Shown here: piece by piece, positions 1 through 7,495 of the stretch
Layout: every line of letters starts with the position of its first letter
Position numbering within the stretch: position 1 is the stretch's first letter
The notes under the pieces: generated by a model
The model's database searches: none
The model's input: the letters and a program-made list of their open reading frames with translations, nothing else
Told to the model about the DNA's origin: nothing
Position numbers and translations under genes: made by a program
From: Clostridiaceae bacterium
GTDB taxonomy: Bacteria; Bacillota; Clostridia; Saccharofermentanales; Saccharofermentanaceae
DNA length: 64,000 bases
Reading direction: 5' to 3'
Assembly: GCA_012838315.1 (NCBI GenBank)
Contig: DUPM01000136.1
Coordinates: 1 to 64,000 of the forward strand

Positions 1-276
1 ACAGATGATTTCTCTTTATTTGAAGCGCCAATCGAATGAGACTGTGAGAATATAACTTCACAATGAAGAAAGCAGTAATCATTACGTTTCAGAACCTGAT
101 TCGTGACAAAGCTGTACTTCAAGCAAATCCAGTCGATTCGGCTTTTCAAAAACTTACGTCACTGTTAATGATATATACACAGCTTTATACATTTACGCAT
201 CTCAAAATGCGTTATAATAATCGAGAGATAACAGTCGTAACACGTCAACCGATTCTTTTTGTGCGTGAGGTTAATC

Positions 277-1017
277 ATGATTATTGAGCCGAATACAAAC
301 CGTCTTATACTTCCTGATATTTACAACGCACGAGACATGGGGGGCATGAAGACGATTTCTGGAAAAGTGACCGCCTATAGGCGGTTTATTCGTGCAGATG
401 CCCCTTCTGCTCTTGACGCAGCAAGCATCAAAGCATTGTTAGATTATCCGGTTCATACTGTGATTGACTTGCGGTCCGAGAGCGAAGTATTGCGGAACGG
501 CAATCCTTTTATACACGAGCCGAGCGTATTTTATGCCAATATACCTCTTTTTGCATCTGATCCCGCTAACGTTACTGATAAGACTATGAAGTTAGTCGTC
601 GATAACACACTCGGAGATCTTTATGTATATATGATGGATCATTCTCAACCAAGCATTCTGAATGTTTTCAGAACAATCGTCTCATCACCGGACGATGGCG
701 CTGTTCTCTTTCATTGCATGCACGGCAAAGATCGCACCGGACTTGTAGCGGCATTGCTCTATTTGCTCGCAGGAGCCTCAAACGACGACATCATTGACGA
801 TTATGCTTCCTCTTTCAACTATATTCGCCCATTGGTTGACCCATTGATTGAAGCAAACCCGAAAAGCTTTCATCACATGTACCGTTCTGACGCGACAAAT
901 ATGATTATGTTGCTCGAACATTTTAATGATAAATATAATGCTGATATTCGCGGCTATTTTACGACTATCGGATTAACTTCTGATGAGATTAATCGACTAG
1001 AAAAAAGACTATTCTAA
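277..1017 (+). CDS. Tyrosine-protein phosphatase (IphP-like)
   Basis: This gene encodes a 246-residue protein-tyrosine phosphatase-fold enzyme. The P-loop HCMHGKDRTG lies near residues 146-155 and supplies the catalytic Cys and Arg of the Cx5R motif. The N-terminal ARDMGG stretch and the IDLRSESE segment match the IphP/Y_phosphatase3 family, which hydrolyses phosphotyrosine or phosphoinositides. The ATG at 277 is chosen because TGAGG sits six bases upstream (266-270). An upstream in-frame TTG at 259 has no such site. No signal peptide is visible, so it is probably cytoplasmic. It runs convergent to the lipoprotein gene, and no partner identifies its substrate. Confidence 0.82.
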   Translation: MIIEPNTNRLILPDIYNARDMGGMKTISGKVTAYRRFIRADAPSALDAASIKALLDYPVHTVIDLRSESEVLRNGNPFIHEPSVFYANIPLFASDPANVTDKTMKLVVDNTLGDLYVYMMDHSQPSILNVFRTIVSSPDDGAVLFHCMHGKDRTGLVAALLYLLAGASNDDIIDDYASSFNYIRPLVDPLIEANPKSFHHMYRSDATNMIMLLEHFNDKYNADIRGYFTTIGLTSDEINRLEKRLF

Positions 1018-1058
1018 TTTACGTTTCTTACCAAACACGACATATATCCGCTTATGAC

Positions 1059-2447
1059 TCAGTCGACGAGTTCAAGTGTCACTGAATCAAGAGTGTCGCT
1101 TTCGTCTTGCGAAAAATCAGCGTGTAGCATATATCGTTGAGAATCAGTGATATTTTCGATATAAAAATCGGTTTCATCTGCAAAGGGATAAAGCTTCATA
1201 AATTCATCTCTGGACATCCCGACGTAAATCGAATTGCCCAACGAAAAATCTTCACTTTGCTCTGAAATACGAATTTGATAAATGGTTCCCTCCCAATTGT
1301 CATCTGACAAAACCTTCCCGACAATGACAAAAGAAACCTCAGCATACTCGACAATAATTCTGCGAATCGACTCTGAATCACCAGATTCAGACGCGTCCAA
1401 AAGACGACCAATCGTCGTTAATTTGGGACTACCGAATAACGAGTTAAAATGTCCGGAAGTCGCAATGTCTCCAATTCCAATCGTGCGACTATAGTCATCG
1501 TACAAATAATAATCTCTGGTGGAAAGCGTGTTTATTATGTGTTCATCAACGCTCACCGTGCCGACCGAATTCATGAAAAATCCAACCCGTCTGCTCTCAT
1601 AATCTTCCAAATCGTTAGTAAGAACGCTTGGCTGATTAAATTCCACCCGGGATATATTGAGCGCAACCACACGATATTCGCTTGGCTCGGACTTAACTCT
1701 GGACAGGTAGTAACGACTGATTTCTCTGGCCTTGAGTATAATACTCTTATCCGACAAAGAATATGACGCGTCTAAGTAACTGTTCGAAATCATTGAATAG
1801 ATTGCGTTAATGTTCTGTGAATTAACGGCTTGAAAATAATGATCGGCGTACTGAAAAAGAATCAGACACTGATCCACCCAACTCTTTGAAAGGTATGGCA
1901 TACCGTCTTCCGCACGCTGAAAATAAATGAATACCGGATCGGTCTGACTCTGATCCGAAAAAACAAGTTCGACTGGTATGCTCAATCGAATGAGATCCTC
2001 TTGATTGGGAATACTCTCGACCATGGCATCTTGAACCGGAATTGCTTCTTCCGAGCTGATAATTTTGAAAGAACTGAGCAGTCCTCTGCCTTCGGTCAAA
2101 CCCGAAAGCATTTGAACATAATTGGTGAACGTTGAAAGAGACATGTTATCAAGCTGAACCGAGGGAATGGTCTCATATGCCGCTTTAATAGCCTCTGAAT
2201 CATCCATAAGCAAACAAGAAGTAATGACTCGAACAAAGTTACTCTCAGACAGGACATCCCCTGAATCGACACCGGCACCTTTTGCTATGCCCAGACGCCG
2301 GAGAACGCCGTCAACAGGCGCACAAGCCGACAGTAGCGTTGTGGCCGCTAAAACAATCACACACATTAAGGCCAAAAACCTTTTGGTGTTGCAATAGCGA
2401 ACCACAACTGCTGTACGACTTTGCCCGATACGACGATCGTGATACAA
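1059..2447 (-). CDS. Predicted lipoprotein of unknown function
   Basis: The 462-residue product has a basic N-terminus, a hydrophobic stretch and a lipobox ending LLSAC near residue 42. It should therefore be exported and lipid-anchored at the outer face of the membrane. The rest is an acidic, Ser/Asp-rich globular sequence with no motif I recognise. The start is TTG at 2447, supported by GGAGG nine bases upstream; the next ATG would cut into the signal peptide. It lies downstream of rlmB on the same strand. The family is not recognised and no function is proposed. Confidence 0.7.
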   Translation of the reverse strand: MYHDRRIGQSRTAVVVRYCNTKRFLALMCVIVLAATTLLSACAPVDGVLRRLGIAKGAGVDSGDVLSESNFVRVITSCLLMDDSEAIKAAYETIPSVQLDNMSLSTFTNYVQMLSGLTEGRGLLSSFKIISSEEAIPVQDAMVESIPNQEDLIRLSIPVELVFSDQSQTDPVFIYFQRAEDGMPYLSKSWVDQCLILFQYADHYFQAVNSQNINAIYSMISNSYLDASYSLSDKSIILKAREISRYYLSRVKSEPSEYRVVALNISRVEFNQPSVLTNDLEDYESRRVGFFMNSVGTVSVDEHIINTLSTRDYYLYDDYSRTIGIGDIATSGHFNSLFGSPKLTTIGRLLDASESGDSESIRRIIVEYAEVSFVIVGKVLSDDNWEGTIYQIRISEQSEDFSLGNSIYVGMSRDEFMKLYPFADETDFYIENITDSQRYMLHADFSQDESDTLDSVTLELVD

Positions 2448-2486
2448 AACGATGAACCTCCGAGACTTTTATATATTTATTCTATC

Positions 2487-3761
2487 TTATTTTCGACGAT
2501 TTTTTTGTGCTTCGAAAACAATTATTCCTGTTGCAACTGCCGCATTCAAACTATTGACCTCTCCTGACATCGGAATAGTAACAAGAATGTCGCACTTATC
2601 ACTAATATTAGCACTAATTCCTTCACCTTCGCTGCCGATCACGATAACTGCAGAACCTTTATAATCCGCTTTGTCGTAAGTCGTTTGGCCTTCAGCGTCA
2701 GCACCGTATACCCAGAAGCCCTGTTCTTTAAGCTCGATCAAAGTACGAGACAAATTGTTAACACGAGCGACCGGAACATGTTCGATTGCACCTGCCGATG
2801 CCTTGGCTACCATTGCGTCCAATCCGATTGAACGATGCTTAGGAATAATAACCCCGTGGACGCCTGCCGCATCCGAAATACGGAGAACAGAACCTAAGTT
2901 ATAAGAGTCCTTCAATCCGTCAAGAGCGATTATTAATGGCTCCTCACCCTTTTCCTTGGCCGCTTCGATTATAGCATCGACTTCAACATACTCGTGGCTG
3001 GCCGTTTGGGCAATAACGCCTTGATGCGCGTTCGTTGACGCCATACGATCTAAGGTGGTCTTAGGAACCTCCAAAACTGGCGTTTGCGCCATTTTCGCCA
3101 TGCTGATGATTTTGGAAATGATGGGGTCTTGCTTCTTGGTGTCCTGAGCGACGACCCATAATTTGTTTATGGTTCGACCCGCTCGAAAAGCTTCGAGAAC
3201 CGGATTTTTGCCTTCTAGCCTGTCGTTGGCATCTTCCTTTGAGAACCCATCATCCTCAATTACTTCCTCATTCAAAAAACCACCGGACTCAGTTACATCT
3301 GTCGCATCCTGATATAAGTCTTCTTGATCAGAAAGATTATCTGAATCCGTCTCGCGATTCAAACTGCCATATTCTCTATTTTCGCGACGATCAGCACCCT
3401 TGCTATCAGTGCCATAAAACTTGTACGGACCCTTTAAAGACGCACTGGGTGCCTTTTTCGGTTTATCCTCAGCACGTTGACTCGAAAAACGATTGGATTC
3501 ATCTCGGTTGAATCGGCTCGGTCCTCTGTCCGATCCGCGATAAGACCCGCCTCTCGGAGCATCACTTGGTCCTCTGTCCGATCCGCGGAAAGATCCGCCT
3601 CTGGATCCTCCAGAAGATCCGCTCGCAGGGCCCTTTGAGAAACTCTTGCGCGGGCCGCCCTTGTCAAAACTTCCCCCGCTGCGCTTTGCGCCACTGCCGC
3701 CTCGGCTACTGCCTGACGGCGGTCGGCCTGAGCGCGATCGATTTGAATCATTGTTATTCAT
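2487..3761 (-). CDS. rlmB: 23S rRNA 2'-O-ribose methyltransferase, RlmB/TrmH family, with long RG-rich N-terminus
   Basis: The product is a SpoU/TrmH knotted methyltransferase that would 2'-O-methylate a guanosine in 23S rRNA using SAM. The C-terminal ~245 residues hold the substrate-binding domain (NPVLEAFRAG) and the three SpoU motifs: NLGSVLR, GSEGEG and IPMSGEVNSLNAAVA. The first ~170 residues are unusual. They are rich in Ser, Gly, Arg and Asp, with repeats of the form RGGS(F/Y)RGSDRGPS, followed by an acidic segment. RlmB is normally about 245 residues long, and this one is 424. The ATG overlaps the mrnC stop codon, with GGGGAGG upstream, so cysS, mrnC and rlmB form one operon. Confidence 0.93.
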   Translation of the reverse strand: MNNNDSNRSRSGRPPSGSSRGGSGAKRSGGSFDKGGPRKSFSKGPASGSSGGSRGGSFRGSDRGPSDAPRGGSYRGSDRGPSRFNRDESNRFSSQRAEDKPKKAPSASLKGPYKFYGTDSKGADRRENREYGSLNRETDSDNLSDQEDLYQDATDVTESGGFLNEEVIEDDGFSKEDANDRLEGKNPVLEAFRAGRTINKLWVVAQDTKKQDPIISKIISMAKMAQTPVLEVPKTTLDRMASTNAHQGVIAQTASHEYVEVDAIIEAAKEKGEEPLIIALDGLKDSYNLGSVLRISDAAGVHGVIIPKHRSIGLDAMVAKASAGAIEHVPVARVNNLSRTLIELKEQGFWVYGADAEGQTTYDKADYKGSAVIVIGSEGEGISANISDKCDILVTIPMSGEVNSLNAAVATGIIVFEAQKNRRK

Positions 3762-4171
3762 TATTGGGTCCTCCCCGATTCTATGGCATCCGCCACCCCG
3801 GACATAAGCGTGTCCAGGCGTTCATTTTGATCTGTTAGGTAGAGGTAACCGACTAGCGCTTCCAAGCCGGTTGCATATCTATAATCGGCGGGAGATGCAT
3901 TTTTTGGCATGCTACCGGGATTGCTGTTTTTGCCTCTTCTGAAAATCGCCTGTTCTTCTTCTGAAAGTATCTCAAATATCGTCCGAGCGGCAGAGGCTTG
4001 TGATGACGCCTTGACATATACGATGACTCGTTTATTGATTTCTCCGGACTTCCCCGCATACCTTGCAGCCACTCGAAGGCGAAAATAAAGTTCGTAGACT
4101 GCGTCTCCGACATACGCCAGGACGGAAGCAGGCACCTCTCTTATATCGTCATTGATAACCGGAATCATCAT
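3761..4171 (-). CDS. mrnC: Mini-ribonuclease III
   Basis: This 136-residue protein is an RNase III catalytic domain without a double-stranded RNA-binding domain. Mini-III enzymes trim the ends of 23S rRNA precursors. The signature is present: LAYVGDAVYE near residues 18-27, RGKNS, and YATGLEALVGYLYL. The acidic residues in the first and last motifs are the metal ligands in this family. The start overlaps the cysS stop by four bases (ATGA), as in many Firmicutes where mrnC follows cysS, and rlmB overlaps its end. The three genes are translationally coupled. Confidence 0.94.
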   Translation of the reverse strand: MMIPVINDDIREVPASVLAYVGDAVYELYFRLRVAARYAGKSGEINKRVIVYVKASSQASAARTIFEILSEEEQAIFRRGKNSNPGSMPKNASPADYRYATGLEALVGYLYLTDQNERLDTLMSGVADAIESGRTQ

Positions 4172-5598
4172 TGCTTGGTAACCTGTGGTCCGGACGGCGT
4201 GTCTTTAACCTGATAGCCAAGTGCAGATATCCGATCCCTGATCTCATCTGCTCCCGCATAGTCCTTCGCTTTTTTGGCCTCAGAACGCTTCTCAACCAGC
4301 GCCATGACTTCCTGAGGCACGCCATCGTCTTCAGTTTCCTGGGATAAATCAATACCGAGAACCCCACATAGTTCGAGCATCATGTCAAGCGCTTTTCTTA
4401 TCGCAGCCGGTGATGCTTTTCCGTTTTGAGACGCAGCGCTGTTCGCCGAACGAACCAGCATGAAAATTGAGGTTATGGCATCCGCAGTATTGAGATCGTC
4501 GTCCATCGCACGAATAAAATCTTCTTTAGCGTCTTCAACAGCCCTCTCGAGAGCCTTGCTCTCGGCTTCGTCTGCAAAAAAAGAATGCTCGGCTCGATAT
4601 GATCCGACAAACTCAAGGTTTCTAACAGATTCAACTATTCGGTTCAAACTATTGGTCGCGGCAGACAGCAAGTCGTCAGAGAAGTTGATGGGCATCCTGT
4701 AGTGTCCGGACAAAATAAAAAACCGAATGACACGATAGCTATACTTTTGAACGATATCGCGAATCATGAAAAAATTGCCGGAGGACTTGCTCATTTTTTC
4801 GTTGTCGACATTGACAAATGCATTATGCATCCAATAGTGTGCGAGTGGTTTGCCGGTTGAGCACTCGCTCTGAGCGATTTCGTTTTCGTGATGCGGAAAA
4901 ATCAGATCCTGTCCACCGCCGTGAATATCAATGGTCTCCCCCAGGTGTTTTCTGATCATCGCCGAACACTCAATATGCCAACCCGGACGACCCTCTCCCC
5001 AAGGTGACGGCCACGCCGGCTCATTATCCTTTTTCTTCTTCCAAAGGACAAAATCTCCGGGGTTGCGTTTGCTTGAACCGTCAGTAGCAGATACACGTTC
5101 TCCGGCACCGGCAAGCAAATCGTCCAAGTGATAGTGTGAGAGACGGCCATATTCTTCATATTTGCTGACATCAAAATAAACGCCGTCTTCTAAATCGTAT
5201 GCAAATCCTTTATCCGATAACTCTGATATCATGTCCACAATTTGATCAATGGTCTCTGTGGCGCGAGGCTGAAAAGTCGGACGAAGAATACCGAGTTGAT
5301 CCGCATCTATATAATACTCTTTGATATAACGTTCAGATATGGTCTCAATCGAAACCCCTTCTTGATTGGCTTTCTGAATAATTTTATCATCAATATCGGT
5401 AAAATTTTGACAAAAGTGAACCTCATAACCGCGATATTCCAAATAGCGGCGAAGCGTGTCAAATGTCACAAACGGTCGAGCGTTACCCAGATGGAAAAGG
5501 TTATATACCGTCGGCCCACACGCATAAATACTTGCCTTTCCGGGCTCAATCGGAATAAATTCTTCCTTGGTTTTTGATAGGGTATTGTATATCTTCAT
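4168..5598 (-). CDS. cysS: Cysteinyl-tRNA synthetase
   Basis: This 476-residue class I aminoacyl-tRNA synthetase charges tRNA-Cys. The HIGH-type signature is HLGNARPF, the KMSKS loop is present near residues 266-270, and the zinc ligands fall in CGPTVYN, HIECSAM and HHENEIAQSEC. The length is typical. The ATG has GGAGG four bases upstream. A sigma-A-like promoter (5659-5687) lies just upstream, so cysS-mrnC-rlmB can be transcribed separately from cysE. Confidence 0.98.
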   Translation of the reverse strand: MKIYNTLSKTKEEFIPIEPGKASIYACGPTVYNLFHLGNARPFVTFDTLRRYLEYRGYEVHFCQNFTDIDDKIIQKANQEGVSIETISERYIKEYYIDADQLGILRPTFQPRATETIDQIVDMISELSDKGFAYDLEDGVYFDVSKYEEYGRLSHYHLDDLLAGAGERVSATDGSSKRNPGDFVLWKKKKDNEPAWPSPWGEGRPGWHIECSAMIRKHLGETIDIHGGGQDLIFPHHENEIAQSECSTGKPLAHYWMHNAFVNVDNEKMSKSSGNFFMIRDIVQKYSYRVIRFFILSGHYRMPINFSDDLLSAATNSLNRIVESVRNLEFVGSYRAEHSFFADEAESKALERAVEDAKEDFIRAMDDDLNTADAITSIFMLVRSANSAASQNGKASPAAIRKALDMMLELCGVLGIDLSQETEDDGVPQEVMALVEKRSEAKKAKDYAGADEIRDRISALGYQVKDTPSGPQVTKQ

Positions 5599-5658
5599 AA
5601 CGCCTCCGAAAAGATCATATCATTCGCAGATAATTCTATCATGCTATATGAACAAGTC

Positions 5659-5687
5659 ATTATACGCGCTCTTATGCTCGCAAGCAA
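5659..5687 (-). promoter_or_regulatory. Sigma-A-type promoter of cysS operon
   Basis: On the minus strand TTGCTT and TATAAT are separated by exactly 17 bases. The -10 box ends about 60 bases before the cysS start codon. It lies in the gap after cysE, so it gives the cysS operon its own transcription. Confidence 0.6.
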
Positions 5688-5713
5688 ACAAAAAAGCGCG
5701 AGATATTGAATCA

Positions 5714-6433
5714 CTATGAGAGTTTATTGCAATTTTCGTCAGAATCATACTTATCCGGATCGCACATCGTCGGCAAGTGTCTCTGCTCCGGATTCACTCC
5801 CGCAGCCTTTTCCAGCGACATCACGCGATGAAGTAACTTGCATATCTCTTGTTCGACCGGATCAGCGGTGACGGCATGATCCAACTCCTGAGCATGACTG
5901 ATTGGCATACCATCGATGCGAACGACTTTGCCCGGGATGCCAACCACGGTTGCCTTGTCCGGAATATCCGTCAATACAACCGCATTCGCACCAATCATCA
6001 CGTTGTCTCCAACTGTAAACGGACCAAGAAGCTTAGCACCGGCGCCAATAAGAACATTGTTGCCAATAGTAGGATGTCTCTTTCCCTTTTCATGTCCGGT
6101 TCCGCCCAATGTTACACCGTGATAAATTGTACAATTATTCCCAATAACGGACGTCTCTCCGATGACGATACCCATGCCGTGATCCAAGAAAAGGCCTTTT
6201 CCGATGTTGGCTCCGGGATGAATCTCAATGCCCGTAAAGAGTCGTCCGGTCTGGGACACCCATCTCGCAACCGCATACAACTTAAGACGATAAAAAAAAT
6301 GGCCGATGCGATGATAAATCAGTGCATGAAAGCCTGGGTACAAAAAAATAACACCGAGGATACCTCGGGCAGCGGGGTCACGTTTCTTTATTTGTCTGGC
6401 ATCATACAACAATCCCATATTATCGCCTATCAT
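5714..6433 (-). CDS. cysE: Serine O-acetyltransferase
   Basis: The 239-residue product transfers acetyl from acetyl-CoA to serine, the first step of cysteine synthesis. The left-handed beta-helix hexapeptide repeats are clear (HPGANIGKG, HGMGIVIGE, YHGVTLGG, NNVLIGAGAK, GDNVMIGANA). The active-site region DHGMG and HGVTLGGTG is intact. It belongs to the short class that lacks the large N-terminal helical domain. The start at 6433 is uncertain: ATG at 6418 (MGLLYD) begins where the family aligns, and only weak binding sites precede either. No cysK is in view, but cysS follows downstream. A structured RNA lies just upstream on the same strand and might be its leader. Confidence 0.92.
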   Translation of the reverse strand: MIGDNMGLLYDARQIKKRDPAARGILGVIFLYPGFHALIYHRIGHFFYRLKLYAVARWVSQTGRLFTGIEIHPGANIGKGLFLDHGMGIVIGETSVIGNNCTIYHGVTLGGTGHEKGKRHPTIGNNVLIGAGAKLLGPFTVGDNVMIGANAVVLTDIPDKATVVGIPGKVVRIDGMPISHAQELDHAVTADPVEQEICKLLHRVMSLEKAAGVNPEQRHLPTMCDPDKYDSDENCNKLS

Positions 6434-6470
6434 TCACAGAATAAAACCTGCATGCCGATTCTCACTTTTT

Positions 6471-6630
6471 GACACCTAGCAAAAGCCAGGTGGGTACCCT
6501 GCGGCAGTCTTGGATCTTCCTCCCGGGAGCACTTAAAAAAGTGTCAAGGCCTGATCTGCTCTGCACTGACTACGGGTTCCCTTTTAAGTCATGAAGGTTC
6601 AAAAACATGAGTCTCGGTCATTCAGGCATC
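6471..6630 (-). ncRNA. Structured RNA downstream of comFC (candidate raiA-motif RNA)
   Basis: About 160 bases without a reading frame follow a near-perfect sigma-A promoter. The ends can pair (GATGCCT at 6624-6630 with AGGTGTC at 6471-6477), closing a junction. Inside are a hairpin with arms ACTCATG/CATGACT, a long helix made of GGGAACCC+GTAGTC with GACTGC+GGGTACCC, and an apical CACTT-TTTT-AAGTG hairpin. A second hairpin (CACCTGGC/GCTAGGTG) competes with the closing helix. No T-box consensus and no U-tract are present. Position directly after comFC resembles where raiA-motif RNAs are found in Firmicutes. A 6S-like RNA or a cysE leader switch are alternatives. The pairing is seen in the sequence; the class is inferred. 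Confidence 0.5.
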
Positions 6631-6633
6631 TTT

Positions 6634-6662
6634 ATTATAACAATACTTTCATTGGCTAACAA
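6634..6662 (-). promoter_or_regulatory. Strong sigma-A promoter for the structured RNA
   Basis: On the minus strand TTGTTA and a perfect TATAAT are separated by 17 bases. Transcription should start around 6626-6630, exactly at the 5' arm of the closing helix of the RNA described above. Confidence 0.72.
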
Positions 6663-6780
6663 GGCAAGTACAGACTCGATGAATTGTAAACCTCGCCTAT
6701 TCTCGTCGATAATCGGAATCTTCTTTGATCTTTTAAAAAACGTTCATATTCGCCGGCTCGAAAGTTGCGCGTAGCAAGAG

Positions 6781-7488
6781 TTATTCTAGTATACGTCGCG
6801 ATGCAGCTGTCAATGCAACAACCATAGTAGCGCCGGCACTAAGCAAAGTCGTCGCTGCTTCGTGAAGTGTAAACCCTGTCGTCAACACATCGTCAACCAG
6901 CAATATCTTCAGGCCATCGACACAACATTCATCTGGGACTTCGAATGCACCGGAAATATTTTGGGCTCTCTTCATCGGATCTTGAAATCGACTTTGTTGA
7001 GCGGTGTTTCTCGATCGAACTAAAAATGTGTTTAAAAGCGGTATGCCAAGGCGACGTGCAATCGGACTTGCCAGAATTTCAGCTTGATTATATCCTCGCG
7101 TTTGGCGGCGCTTTGGAGATAGCGGTATCGGAATCACTGCGTCAAATGTTGCCGCTGATGCCTGCAATGCTTTATACATAATGAACGAAAGAATCGGTGC
7201 GAAATGCAAGCCTTCTCGGAACTTAAGAGTTCGAAGTGCAGATGCAATCGGTTCCTCATAGCGCATCGCTGTGATAGCGAGTATCGGATTAGGAGTTTCG
7301 TCATGTTGGACGCACGACGAGATCTGTTCAGAATAGGGTTTATAGGGCAACCGAGTCAGACACGAATGACATACATGGTAGGCAAATGAAAAATACTCAG
7401 AAGGCGATGATTTCTGATGTGCCAGAACACGACCGCAAAACAAGCATACGGGCGCAGAAAGATTGGAGAGAAATTCGAAAGCGTTCAT
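6781..7488 (-). CDS. comFC: ComFC-family phosphoribosyltransferase-like protein
   Basis: The protein (235 residues from ATG 7488) has an N-terminal zinc-binding part with CLFCG and CHSC pairs and a C-terminal PRPP-binding loop, ILLVDDVLTTGFT, typical of the ComF/GntX family. In competent Firmicutes ComFC acts with the ComFA helicase in DNA uptake, but orphan copies are common in non-competent species, and no comFA is visible here. A longer frame opens with GTG at 7527, which would overlap the end of recD2. The ATG at 7488 matches the family start better, with weak GAAGAT upstream. It forms an operon with recD2 and metK. Confidence 0.87.
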   Translation of the reverse strand: MNAFEFLSNLSAPVCLFCGRVLAHQKSSPSEYFSFAYHVCHSCLTRLPYKPYSEQISSCVQHDETPNPILAITAMRYEEPIASALRTLKFREGLHFAPILSFIMYKALQASAATFDAVIPIPLSPKRRQTRGYNQAEILASPIARRLGIPLLNTFLVRSRNTAQQSRFQDPMKRAQNISGAFEVPDECCVDGLKILLVDDVLTTGFTLHEAATTLLSAGATMVVALTAASRRILE

Positions 7489-7495
7489 GATATCT

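Noticed and set aside
63-287. Open frame of 74 codons before the phosphatase gene
   Set aside because: No ribosome binding site, no recognisable product, and it overlaps the start region of the phosphatase.
5849-6472. Long plus-strand frame opposite cysE
   Set aside because: It is a shadow of the conserved cysE reading frame; it has no SD and no recognisable protein.
6471-6630. Cysteine T-box leader for cysE
   Set aside because: The conserved AGGGTGGNACCGCG block and a specifier-loop stem I are absent; the GGGTACCC here belongs to a helix.
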